Below, piece by piece: positions 25,692-38,000 of a stretch of 64,000 nucleotides of DNA (position 1 is the stretch's first letter; every line of letters begins with the position of its first letter). Made by a program: the position numbers and the translations under genes. The notes below the pieces were generated by a model. The model saw only the letters and a program-made list of their open reading frames with translations, searched no databases and was not told the DNA's origin. Source of the DNA: Edaphochlamys debaryana (taxonomy: Eukaryota; Chlorophyta; Chlorophyceae; Chlamydomonadales); contig JAEHOE010000038.1 of NCBI GenBank assembly GCA_016858145.1, positions 620,001 to 684,000 of the forward strand, written 5' to 3'.

Positions 25692-26002
25692 GGCTTGCTA
25701 TCGAGCTCCGATACGTCTCTTTGCTTGCTGCCCGGCATCGCCCTCGCCTGAGGGGTCCGATGCAGCTCCGGCCCCGCCCCACCAGCTCTCGCACACGTCG
25801 GGGCCTCTCTTCCGCCTGCTTCCGCACCGCTCTCTCAAATCCGGCAACACAGAGCTCGCGCGAACGCGCAAAAGCATGGCCTAGGGTTTCCTTCCGCGAC
25901 CTCAACTCGGGCGCCGCTTGCGCCCGCTCCACCTCAGCCCCCGCGCGCGCCCCTCCGCGAGCCCCCCTCCCGCTTCCGCAGCACCCCGCGACGCCTGCAG
26001 AC
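25692..26002. other. Short intergenic region, promoter of the LamG gene
   Basis: About 310 bases separate the glutaredoxin poly(A) signal from the LamG start codon. No gene is seen. The promoter and leader of the LamG gene must lie here or overlap the glutaredoxin 3' UTR. Confidence 0.4.
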
Positions 26003-29000
26003 ATGGGGAGACCAAGCGCCTCCGCCCTCACGACGCAGCCGCCGCAAAAGGCGCGGCCCTGCGGCGCGAGAGGCCGCTCACCCGGCGATGCGACGTCCGC
26101 CTGTCGGAAACGGCCCGGCGTCGCAGCCGCGGCTCGGCTGCTGCTTGCGGCCGCGCTGGTGCTGCTAACGGGGCCGCTGCGAGCGGCAGCGCAGGAACGA
26201 GGTGCGTTCTGGGGCCGGGGGCGAGGGGGGAGGGGAGGCGCGAGGCTTCAGCAGAGGCGAGGCGAGCGGCTCGCTAAAGCCTTGGGCCCCGTGGGTCATG
26301 GTCGGGGCCGTCGCAAACGCAGGAGGGGTAGGCTGTGCAAATTAGGCCGGCTGTTGCTACTGCTGCTGCTGCTGCCGGGGTCTCGGCCTGCGCGGGTCAC
26401 GAGCCGCCGCCCGACACGCTCGTAGGCCCGGGTCCGGGGCGTTGCTCGCCTCGCTTGGCCCTGTCTAGCCCATCCTGGATATCCTACCGATGCGGCTGCC
26501 TGCAGCCTCCGCAAACCTGCTCTTAGCCCGCCCCGTCCTCGCCCTGACCCGCCCTTGCCCGCTCCCCGCCCCCCCCCCCAGCCCGCGTGTCCCGGCCGGG
26601 CGGTGCGGGCCATGCGCTGCTGTTCCAGGACCACGTGGTGGTCAAGACGGACTTCAGGGTGGGGCACAGGGGGGGGGGAGGCAAGGGAGGCAAGGGAAGG
26701 GCCAGGACCGGGCCAGGCGGACGGAGTCCAGACAGACAGCCATGCAGGCTGGGTTGCCAAGGGAGGCAAGGGACGCAAGGGAAGGGAAAGGCGAGGATCA
26801 GGCATGGCGAAGGGATGGTGTGGGGCTACTGCGGGGTCAAGACGGACTTCAGGGTGGGTTGCCGGTCTTGAGGGAAAGGCCAGGACCGGGCAAGGCTGAC
26901 GGAGTCAAGATAGACGGACTTACAGGCTGCTGTGAACTCATGGGGTGCAGCCGTGACGGCCAAACCTGCAAACAGCGCACCCTGAGCTTGAACCTCTGCC
27001 TTCCTCCGCCCCCAGGACTTCCCCTCCACGGCCTTCACGTTCGAGGCCTGGATCAGCACCACGGACTTCTGCCACTCGGGTGGGTGTGGGGGGGGAAGGG
27101 CGGGTCGGCGTCTGCGAGACTGAGGCCGCTTGGGTTTTCTCTGGCCAGTCATGGTGGAGCACGCGACCGTCTGCTACCAGTCACCGAAGCGCCTTCTACC
27201 CCCCTGCCTCCACCCACTCCACCTGCTCCACCCCCACCCCCACAGGCACGGTAATGTCGTACGCCAAGAACAGCCGCAGTACGGACGACAACCAGCGCAT
27301 CGCCGACTTCAACCACTTTGTGATCTTCGACACAAAGGTGCGGCTGCCGGGTTGTAGGTGGTTACGGGGGGAAGCGTCAGTGAGCCGGAAGCGTGGTAAC
27401 GAGGCCTGCACAGGTGGGGTTGGCGCTTGCGCGCTTGCGCGCAGGTCCGTCCACCCCTTGACTTCTCGTCTGGTCCACACCACCGCTGCTCCCCTGGCCC
27501 CCTTCCCTGTCCCCTTCCTCCCCCCCTCTTTCTCTCCCACCCCAGAACCTGCTCGCCTGCCACGACTTCCAGTACATTGACCTGTGGCCCGACCCCGCCT
27601 CCGTGTCCTGCCACGCCGCCTACGCCAACGCCTCAGGGGGCAGCCGGAAGGTGAGGTCCGCGTGGGGGGGAGGGGGCAGGGATGGGGGCGCATGGCGGGA
27701 GCATGCGGCCGGACCGGAGCACGCTTCCCACCCCATGCATGCTTCCCTCCCTGACTTGAACCTCTTCACCGCCCCCGCGCCCCTCCCAGCTCCCCAGCCT
27801 GGCCTGGCCTGGTGTACCCGGCAGGATCTCAGCCCTCCTGCTCCCGCCCCATGCCTGCTTCCCTGACTTGAACCCCCCCCCTCCACTTCACCCGTCAACC
27901 CCTCCCAACCTCCCCTCCCACCCAGCTGCCCAGCCTGGTGGAGCGGGACGGGCGCTGGCACCACCTGGCGGTGACGTGGACGGCGGCCAGCGAGGGGCTC
28001 ACACGGGTCTACCTGGACGGCTCCATGGGTGGGGGGGAGGGGGCGGGGGGTGGGGGGGGCCGTGGGGAGGGTGCTGCTCAAGGGGTGGAAGGCTCGCGCA
28101 TGGTGACATGCCCGCATGGGTCGCATGGGTTGCCAGGCCCCGTTTAGGTGTTCCGTGTGCCTGTGCCGCTTCCTGACACTCCCCTGCCCCCCACCCCCCA
28201 GTCGCGTCCGCCACCACGCACCGCACTGCGCCGCTGGAGCCGGACGGAGCCTTCATGCTGGGGGGGGAGCAGGTGGGGGAGAGGGGGGATGGAGCAGGTG
28301 GGGGTGGTGGGTGCGGCCTTGTGCAAGGTGTCAGTGGTCAGTGGTACTGTCTTTACTGTCGCTACTGTCTTCCCTGCCGTGATGACCCGCCTCGTGTCCC
28401 CTTGTCCTGACAACCCCCCCCCCCCCCCTCCACGGGACTGCTTCGGCGGCTGCACGGACCCTGACCAGGGCTCCTTGCTTGCCCTTCCCCTGCGCCTCAC
28501 CTGCTCCACTTCCCTCCCCCTCTCCCCTCTTTCCCCGCAGGACTGCTTCGGCGGCTGCACCGACCCCAACCAGGGCTTCCACGGCATGATCGACGAGGTC
28601 CGCATCTGGCGCACCGCCCTGGGGCAGGAGGAGATCGTGCAGCGCATGAGATGTGCGTGCTGGGGGGGGGCGAGGGGGGCGTCGAGGGGAAGGGGGTTGC
28701 GACGCGGCGTAATAAAGTTGGTAAAGTCTGCCTGCAATGGCAGGAGGCGGGTCTACGGTGGAGGGGGTGGAGTCGAGCGAGCAAGGGCACGGAAGGGAAG
28801 GAAGGGGTTTTGCGGTATTGCAAGGGGGGAAGGGTAAAGGGCGCACGTAATCCTCCTCCTGCTCCGCCGTTCCGCCACCCCGACCCCCAGGGGCCTCGGG
28901 TCTGGAGGGCTTTCCCGACCTGGTCGCTTGGTGGCGCTTCGACGAGCCCAACGGAGGTGGGAGGGAGGGGGTTGGCGCGGCCGCAGCGCGGATGGAGGGC

Positions 29001-32000
29001 TCAACTTGCTGTGGTGGCTCTTGGCCGCACTGATGCGTTGACAGTCCGCCTCCTTGTGCTGCCTCGCTCACCCCCTCCAGCCCCTCCCGCACCCCCTCCT
29101 TCACCCCACGCCCCGCCCTTCCCACCCACACACTGCCTCCCCTGCCCTCCTCTTACTAACGCAAACCCCTACCCCCTGCACACACCCCCAGACCCCGGCA
29201 TCTTCGCTCGCCACGCCCTGGCCCGGGACGCCTCGGGCCGCGGCAATGACCTGCAGCTGGAGACCCCGCCCACGCCCCGCAGCGCCGTGATCGCAATGGT
29301 GGGGGGGGGGCTTCGGGGGGTGGGGTCGGGGGGGAAGCGGGTTCGTTGGGGGTGGGGAACAGGGGTAGGTTTGGGCAAGAGCGAGAGCTGAGAGACACCG
29401 CACACGCCTCGCAGTGCAGTCATCAGCCTGGTGGCGGGCGGGGGGCGGGGGATTGGGATCAGAGTGATTGTGCTGGCGAGAGGGATTAAGGGGTGGGGCG
29501 GGGGGGATGGGCGGGGAAGAGCGGAAGGAAAGAGATACCGCCCACGCCCCGCAGTGCCCTGATCGTAATGGGGTTCGGGAGGTTGGAGGCCACGCCCACG
29601 CCTGGCTCGCCGTTATCCGCTTAGTGTAGATGTGGGGTTGAGGGGGTTGGGGGGCAGGGGGCAGGACTAAGGGGGCACAGGGATGAGTGGGATCACAGGG
29701 GCCGTAGGAAGGGGTGGGTACCGGGAGCAGGGCTCGGCGGGGGGCGGGGGCCATGGGGTTGTTGGGGATGGGGAGTGAGCAAGTAAGCCTATCTCCGCCT
29801 CCCTTGCGCGTCGTCACAATACTGCCAACGCGTGGCTTGTACCGCTGTACAACAAACAGCGTCACCCGCCCTAGTGGCGTAGCGCCCAACCTCCTCACCC
29901 CTCAGCCCTCACCCCTTCCCACTCCCCCTCCTCACCCCACCCACCCCCATCCCCCCCAGCCCGGCGGCCGCGACGCCCTCCACGCGGGGGCCCTGGAGTT
30001 CCGCAACTCGCTGGCCGCCAACAGGCACTTCGTGGGCTTCCCCACGGGGTCGTTCAGCGTGGAGCTGTGGGCCAAGGGGGCGGCCATCCAGGTGGGGCTA
30101 GGTATGGGGTGCGTGGCAGAAGATCAGGTGTAGCAGTGATGTTCGGGGGCGGGACTGGATGGGGGCTTGCGGTGGGGAGCTGTGGGCCAAGGGCGCGGCC
30201 ATGCAGGTGGGATGGGCGGGGAGGGGAGTGCGGGGGGGGGGACGTAGGGAACAGGTGCTTCGGCCAGGAGTGGCCATGCCTTGCAACTGAGCGCGAACTT
30301 GAAACGTTGAGAAGCTGCCTTCACCTCACGTCCCTCCCCGCCTCACTCCCCCTCTCAGCGCCTGGACAACCTGCAGCAGAAGTCCACCCAGCTGCTGTCG
30401 TACTCGGCACAGAAGGTCACGCCAGGTGGGGCGAGGGGGGGGCAGGGCAAGGTCGAGGGGAGGGTGCGAACGAGTGACGGGCAGGGTGGCAAGGAAGCTT
30501 TGACTTGCATCCCACAAGCAGCCTTGCTGAACCCTCGACCGCGCTGTGTGCCGTACACCCGTACCCGCAGATGGTGCCGTACTGCCCGGCTTCATGGACG
30601 ATGCCGTACGCATCGAGCGGCTGCTGGCCTCCACGCTGACGCGCAAGGGCCGCAGCGTGGGGCCGGCCTGGGGGGGCAGCACCTCGGGTGAGGGGGAAAG
30701 GGGGAGGGGGCTGGAATCAGCTGGTATTTCGAGTCAGCGGGAGGGGACAGCGCGCGGAGAATAGGGAATGGCACCGCAGGGGAAGTTCCTCGGGTACCTT
30801 CGGCTGCCCGGCCCTGCAACGCCCTGTCACCCAGCACCCACCGCCTTCCCCTTCAGGCGCCATCGCTGTGCACATCAACTCCAATGAGCACACCGACGAC
30901 CCGGGCCGAGAGGCGGTGCTGATCTTCGACGCGCAGTGGTGAGTGGTGGGTGGTGGTTGGCGGTTGGGAAAGGGTCGGTACGGGGTCCTACAAGGCGGGA
31001 GCCCAGTTGTGTGGGGGCAAGGGCCGTGGGCGCCAAGGGTGGGCGTGCGCCTCCTTGCACTGGGCTGTGGGTGTGGTTGTGGGCCTGCACGACGGCGCAA
31101 CTCCCAATTCAAAAACCCCACCCGCTCCCCATTCCTCCCCCTTCCACCCCTTCCCCCCAGGCTGGACGACCGCTGGCACCACATCGCGGTGACGTGGGAT
31201 GCGGCCAGCGGCGCCGCCTCGCTCTACCTGGACGGGGCGCCCCGGGTGGCCATGTTCAGGTGGGGCGGGAGGGATGGGGGGTTGTACGGCAGCACACCGG
31301 CATGCGTACGACAGGAAAAGTGGAATGTGGGCGGGGCGCGCCGGGTGGCGGCCATGTTCAGGTGGGCCGGGAGGGGCGTGTACGGCACATCGGCATGTGT
31401 ACGGCGGGGCCTCTGGTGGCCATAATGAAGTGGGACACCAGGCCGGACCTAAACCGAAGATGGGAAGGCGTGCGTACCGATCACTCGCAGCCTGGAAGAT
31501 CTGGAGTACGACAGGAGCCGTTGGCTCCAGAGGAGTCCATACCGGGCTCATTCAGGCAGCGGAGGCAGGTCAGCCTCTTCCGCCACTCGGGAGATCTGGC
31601 GTACGACACGGGTCGCTGGGCCCAGCGGGTCCCTGGCGGGCCCACTTGCCCATGTCGTAAACCAGCTCTCCCAAGTGGCGGAAGAGGCTTGCTTGGCCCC
31701 GCCGCCTGCCCCAACCGGCGATCGCAATAGACGGCTTCGCTACCGTCCCCAAACCGCTCTTGGCCTGACCGCCCAGTGGCATTGAAACCCGCACTCATCC
31801 CCCTAACGGTCCTAACCTACACGCTGGGCTGCGATACCCCTCCCGCTTTAATTGCATGGGCTGAACACGGGAGGAACTACTATGGAACCATCGCTATGCG
31901 CCACCCAGCCCCGCCCCTGCGCACCGCACTCCACCTACCCCCACCTCCCAAGCCCACGCCGCCAACCTTCGCCCCGCCCCAACACCTCCACCACCTCCAT

Positions 32001-35000
32001 CTTCCGCCTTCCCCCTCCCCCCCTGTCAGGGACGACTACGGTCAGGTGGAAACACAGGTCGACCCAGCTTCGACTTGACGTCACCTCACCGCACTCCCCC
32101 CCCAACGAAGCCTAATACCCCCGCCCCCTCGCCCCCCCTTCCCTCCCCCCCTGTCAGGGACGACTACGGGCAGGTTGAGGCCCGCAGCCCCATGGAGAGG
32201 GGGGTGTACCCGGTGGTGGCGGCGGGGACCAGCAGGGAGGCCGTGGGGAGCCTGGTGCTGGGGCAGGTGTGTGTGTGTGTGTGGGGGGGGGGTGGATGGG
32301 GGAAAGGAATTGCGAGTACAGGTGGTCTGAGGTTGGGGCGTTTGAGTCGGGTCGCAACTGCGCCTGCTCCCAGTTGGTCCTCTTGCGCGTTCGGACCAGT
32401 GCGTTCAGACTTCCCGCCCCCCGTGTCTCCTCTCAACTCCACCCATGCACCCTTCCCCTCCCCCTCTCCCCCCTCTTCCCCTGACAGGACCAGGACTGCC
32501 TGGGCGGCTGCTTCAGCCCCGCCGAGGCCTTCGCCGGTCAGATGGCGGCGGTGCGGCTGTGGGACCGACCCCTGGGTCCCTCCGAGGTGCGTGGGAACAC
32601 GTGCGCGTCGGAGCGGACCCTACGCCCCAGCATCGCACTGCGTCCCGGGCTGGCTAGCTTGTGATGGCTCAGGCTGGCGGATTCCGATGCGGTCGGAATT
32701 AGTCCGTTCAAGCCACTGTACGGTCCAAATCAAACCTTGTTTGTTGTGGTCAGTCCACTGGGACCGGTCAAGTCCTGTCCGCTCTGATGTGGTCGTAGCA
32801 TGTGCCTGATGCGGTCGATCGAACAACCGACCTGGCTCAAACGCGTCAGGTCCACTCACCTGCCGACTTCGCCCTCCCACCCTACCTCAGATCGCCGGCG
32901 GTATGGGCCTGGTGCAGCCCTCCGCGCGGCAGGGGCTGCTGGGGCTGTGGGCGTTCGGAACGGAGGGCATCGGCCGCAGCCAGGCGGGGACGCAGCTTGC
33001 GCTGGACACGGCGGGTGGGTGGCTGGGGTGGGGGGTCTGGGGGGAGGATCTTGGGGGCAGGGCAGGAGATCTCGGAGGGTCATGGGATGCAGACAGGTGG
33101 AGGTTGCAGCGGCCAGGCGGGGACGCAGCATGCCCTGGAAATAGCGGGTGGTTCCTTACGTACAAGGGTGGGACCTTGGATTTGGGTCCTTCAGGAAAGT
33201 GTTGTGCTCTAGGCATGGGGTTCGGACGGTGTGGGAGGGAAGCATCCAAAGGGGGGGCCAAAAGGGGTAGACAGAGGGGTTCGGGGACGCAGCGTTGAAC
33301 ACTGCGGAGGGGTTCCTGCGGGGTGGGGGGGGGAGAGGGAAGGGCGTAGTAGGGCGTTCCTAGGCAGCCTAGGCAGCCTACACAGGGTGTCTCCTAACAA
33401 TATGCCTACGCGCGTGTTGCGGTGCAGCAAGGTGTGAGCCGTAGCGCTCCCGTGGCCACGCGCCCCCCTCCCCGCCGCGGTCCCGCCCACGCCCCTCGCG
33501 ACCAACCGGCGACACACCGGCGTATCCCATCCAACCCTCAAAAGGGGCAAGCCGAGACTGCTGCGCAGCGCAGTGATTGCACAGCTTGTGGATATCGTTG
33601 CTCGCTCTCCAACCGACAGCACGTCACAGACGCGCTATTGCTTGGAGAGCCAGCGACGTCATTCACAAACTGAAGCAACCCAGCCCTACGCGGTTGAGGT
33701 CCTGTAGGCGCTGTGCAAAACATCGGACACCCAAACAGGCCAACACTCCGTGCGATGGGTGCCTGGGGGGGGGCGTCGGTTGGGAGGGGCTGTGTCATGG
33801 AGACTGTCAGGTGGGCTGGGGTGCGGGGCCTCCAGTTCCAATTTCTCCTCCCTCAAGTTTGCCCACCGCCCTTCCCCGATGGCTCCGCTATGCCCTCACC
33901 TAGTTAGATCACACACAGCCCTCTTCCTGTGCTTTTTCCTACTCGACCTTGCCTCCCCCCCTCCCCCCCCACAGGCGCCCCCCACGTGAACCACCTGGAG
34001 CTCCGCGGCAACCCGCCCCTCTACGTCTACTCCACCGCGCCCCTGGCGGCCTCGGACGGCCGCCCCCTGCCCGGGCCCACGCCGGGGGCGGGCGGCTTCT
34101 CGCTGCAGCTGAGCGACAAGCAGGTGGGTGGGAAGGGGGGATGGGGTTGGGGGTTGGGGGTGGTGGGAAGTAGCCAGAGGTCGCAGCGCATATCACACCC
34201 CAACATCTGCCGCGTGTCGTACCTTACCGCCCTTGCTGTGCCGTACATCATGTGCTGTGCCGTACCTCAGGTGCTGATGCTGCCCAACTTCCGGGACTTC
34301 CCCTCCACCGCCCTCACGCTCGAGTTCTGGATGTGGTCCACGGACCGCTGCCGGCCGGGGGTGCCCTTCAGGTGGGGGGAGAGGGTGACGTTTCGGGGAG
34401 ACGGGGGAAGAGGGTTCGGGGTACTGGTGGTTGTGGTTCTGGGCCCTCGCGCTTGGTCCGTCCTTGGTCCTACCCGCTAAACCCCTCCACCTTGGGCCTG
34501 CAGCCGCTGAACCTCTGCCACCTTGCTGCTGACCCTGCCCCCCCCCGGGCCCCCGCTTCCCCCCTCCCCCGCTCCCCCCCTCCAGCTACGCGGTGGGGGA
34601 GTACATGCGGGGTGACAACGCCTTCCTGCTCTTCAACTACAACAGCTGGTGGGGGAAGGGCTTGGGGAAGAGTGTGTGTGTGGGGGGGGTGAGGACGAGC
34701 GTCTGAAGGATCGTCAAATGGCCAGGGGGTTCAAGGGTTGGCTGCAGGGCTGGCTGCAGGGCTGGCTGCAGGTCCGGGTGCCAGCATAAGGTCACGTACG
34801 GCAATCCGTGTACGGCATCCTTGCAGGGGCGTGTCTGTCATGGAGGACGAGGGCTACCTGTCGGACCACCAGTCGGGCGTCAGCGCCACGGACGGCACGT
34901 GGCACCACGTGGCGGTCACGTGGGACGGCAGCACCGGTGCCGTACACCTGTACGACAACGGCCGCCTGGTGTGGACCGTCAACCGCGGCAAGGGCAAGGT

Positions 35001-38000
35001 CATCCCGTCGGGTGGCACCCTGGTCATCGGACGCGAACAGGTACGAGCGGGTTCATGGAGAGGGGAATGGTTTCGTGTTGTGCGGCTGTGGGACGCACTT
35101 CCTTGCAGGGGGAGGGGTTTGGGGAAGTTCGAGGTTCGAGGAGTTCTCGCTTGCTCGACCTGCGCTTTGCTATTGAGCTCGATGTATCATGTGAGGGGGC
35201 GCGGCTGTGGGACGGACTACAGGACGCACGGGCTTGCAGGGGCCCTGTCGGTAGCGGCAATGGGACGGGAGGGGTTTGGGGAAGATCGAGCTCGAGGGCG
35301 GGGTCGGATTTCTCACTGGCGCGACCTGCGCTGTGTAAGTGGGCTGAGTGGTTTCGTGCTGTGCGGCTGTGGGATGCAAGGAGGCAGGAGGGTACGCACG
35401 GGTAAGAGGCTTGCAGGGAGAACCGCTGCGTGGCGCTTGGTGGTAGCAGCAGCCCCACCCCCACCCCCTTCCCTCGCTGGACCCCCGCAGGACTGCAAGG
35501 GCGGCTGCTTCGACAGCGCCGAGGGGGCGGCGGGCTCCGTCAGCCCCGTCAACGACCAGGAGTACGGCCCACAGGTGTGTACGACAGCGAGGGGTGAACG
35601 AGGGTTGTGTCAGAGCGTGGGCGAAGGTGTCTCCAGTGCACCCGCTCCGGCAGTACGGTTGGCGAAGATTCCCCTCACTCCGACCCTCCCCCTCTCCATG
35701 CCCACCCCCCAGGACTTCACGGGCGTCATTGAGGAGATGCGGCTGTGGCGGGTGGTGCGCAGCCCCCAGGAGATAGCCTCGGGCATGGAGTGGGACGACG
35801 GCAGGGGGCCGGGTGGGTGGCGGGGCGGGGAGGGCGGGCGACGAGGTGGAGGGACGACGGACCGGTGAGGGGCCGGAAAGGACGGGGCGGGGTCAGGGCT
35901 TGGGGTGGGATGGTAGCCTGGTTCTTGGTTGGTGGCGGGGTCAGTTGCTGGAGGGGCCATGGACTTCACACATCTGACGCTCTACTCTGCCGTCCTCAAC
36001 CACTCGCCCCACCGCCTCGTTCCCCCACACGCAGGCGGCTTCGACCGCCCCGGCCTGGACCCCTCCTCCCCCGGCCTGGTGGCCTACTGGCGCTTCGACG
36101 AGGGCATGGGCTTCCGGGTGCACGACGTGACGGGGCACGGACACGACCTGGTCATCCTGCAGGTGGGGAGGGGGCGGAGGGGGCTGCCGGGGTGTGTATG
36201 GGCGCGTGTGCGACTCGTGGTGAGGACGGGTGCACCGTACACGGGTACCGGTAAAGCTACACACGTCCCTCGCATGCTCCGTGTTTTGCTCGTGCCTTGC
36301 GCCTTCCTGACTCCTGTGTTCCCTCCGCCCACACCCCGCCCACCCCGCAGCCCCCCCAGTGGGTGGTGACCCGCTGGCTCAGCTCCTGCGGCAATGGGGC
36401 GGTGGAGGGAGCGGAGCAGTGCGACGACGGGGGAGTCACGGGTGCGTGGGGGGGCCCGAGGGGGGCGCGCACTGCACTGCAGGACCCCGCGGCTAGCCAT
36501 GGCCCCAGTGCCCAGACTGCCCACCTGTCTGAACACCAACCCGTTAAGGGGTCCATGTACTTGCCCCCGCCCTCCCCTGCCAAACACACGCTCATGACAC
36601 CTTATGCCTCACACCCTGACTGCCCTCCCTCACGTCCTCGCAGACGGCGACGGCTGCTCCGCCGCCTGCCGCATCGAGCCCGGATGGACCTGCGAGGGCA
36701 GCCCCTCGGTCTGCACCCGCGGCGCCGGGCCCGCGCCCGGGCCCACCCCAGGCCCAGCGCCAGGCCCAGCCCCGGGCCCAGCTCCAGGCCCAGCGCCAGG
36801 CCCAGCGCCTACCCCCGCGCCCGCGCCCACACCACAGCCCAACCCGCCCGTTCCCAGCGGAGGAGGCGGAGGGGGCCCGTCGGTGCGGCCGGACAGTGCT
36901 GGAGGGGATGCAGGCGGAGGCGGAGTTGGTAGCCACCGCCACCGGGCCCCTGTGAGCCTGATCGTGGGCCTGACGCTGGGCGGCGTGGGCCTGCTGGCCG
37001 TCATCGGTACGGCCTTCGCGGCGCGGCGCCAGATCTCACCGGTGAGCTCCAATAGCCTTGGTTTGACCTAGCTGCGAATCGTCAAAAGCTGAATGTCACC
37101 GCTGTCCTACCCGCCCTCAGCAATTCCTCCCACTCAATCCCGCCCAGCTGAGGCTAACCCTCTCGTGTCCCCCCCCGGTGTTCCCGCCCTATCCACCCCC
37201 CCCCCCCAGGCCCTGCAGTCCCTCCAGGCCTCCCTGCTGGAGCGCCTGCCCCTGCCCCGCTCCGTGAGGGCCCGGCTGGACCCCGAGTGGGCCCCGCTCA
37301 CAGTCAACCCGGAGGTGGGGGAGGGGGGGGAGAGGGAGGGGATGAGGAGGAAGGAGAGGAGGGAGGGGATGAGAGGAGGGGAGAGGAGGAAGGTCACGTG
37401 GGCGCGTGTTGGGCCTCACAGGCAGAGCGCAGGGGAGGGCAAGGGGGGAGGGTGAGGGGAGAAGGCATAACACCCAGAGACTCGCGTCCCCAGGGCATTG
37501 TTTCAGTGGTTCCTCCCCCCTCCCTCCCCCCTCACCCCCTGTCAGGAGGAGGACATGATGTCCCCCGACTTTGTGATGCCCACCCCTCCCCGCCGGGGGG
37601 CGCCCCCGGGGCACTCGGGTCACTACCACCCCCTGCTGGGGGGCACCGCCTCGTCGTTCAGGTGGGGAGGGGAGGGGCGTACGAGGGCGGTTCGGGGGGC
37701 CGAGGGCTGGAAGGGCCATGAGGGGGTCAGGGCGGCCTGCGGCGGCGATGCAAGTTACACAGCAAACCTCACGACACGTGCACTAGTGCTACCTTGGCGT
37801 GAACTCCCGACGCTCACCTCTGCCTATCCTATCCAGCACCCTCTTATCCGACACCCTCCTCACGACTACCCCCTCCCTCCTGCCCCCCCCCCTCCTCCTG
37901 CCCCCCCGCAGCCCCTTCCGCCAGGGCGGCCACGGGGGCCCCGGCTGGATGTCCGCCCCCGCCACGCCCATGCCCTCGCGCCTGCTGCCCCCGGGCGGCG

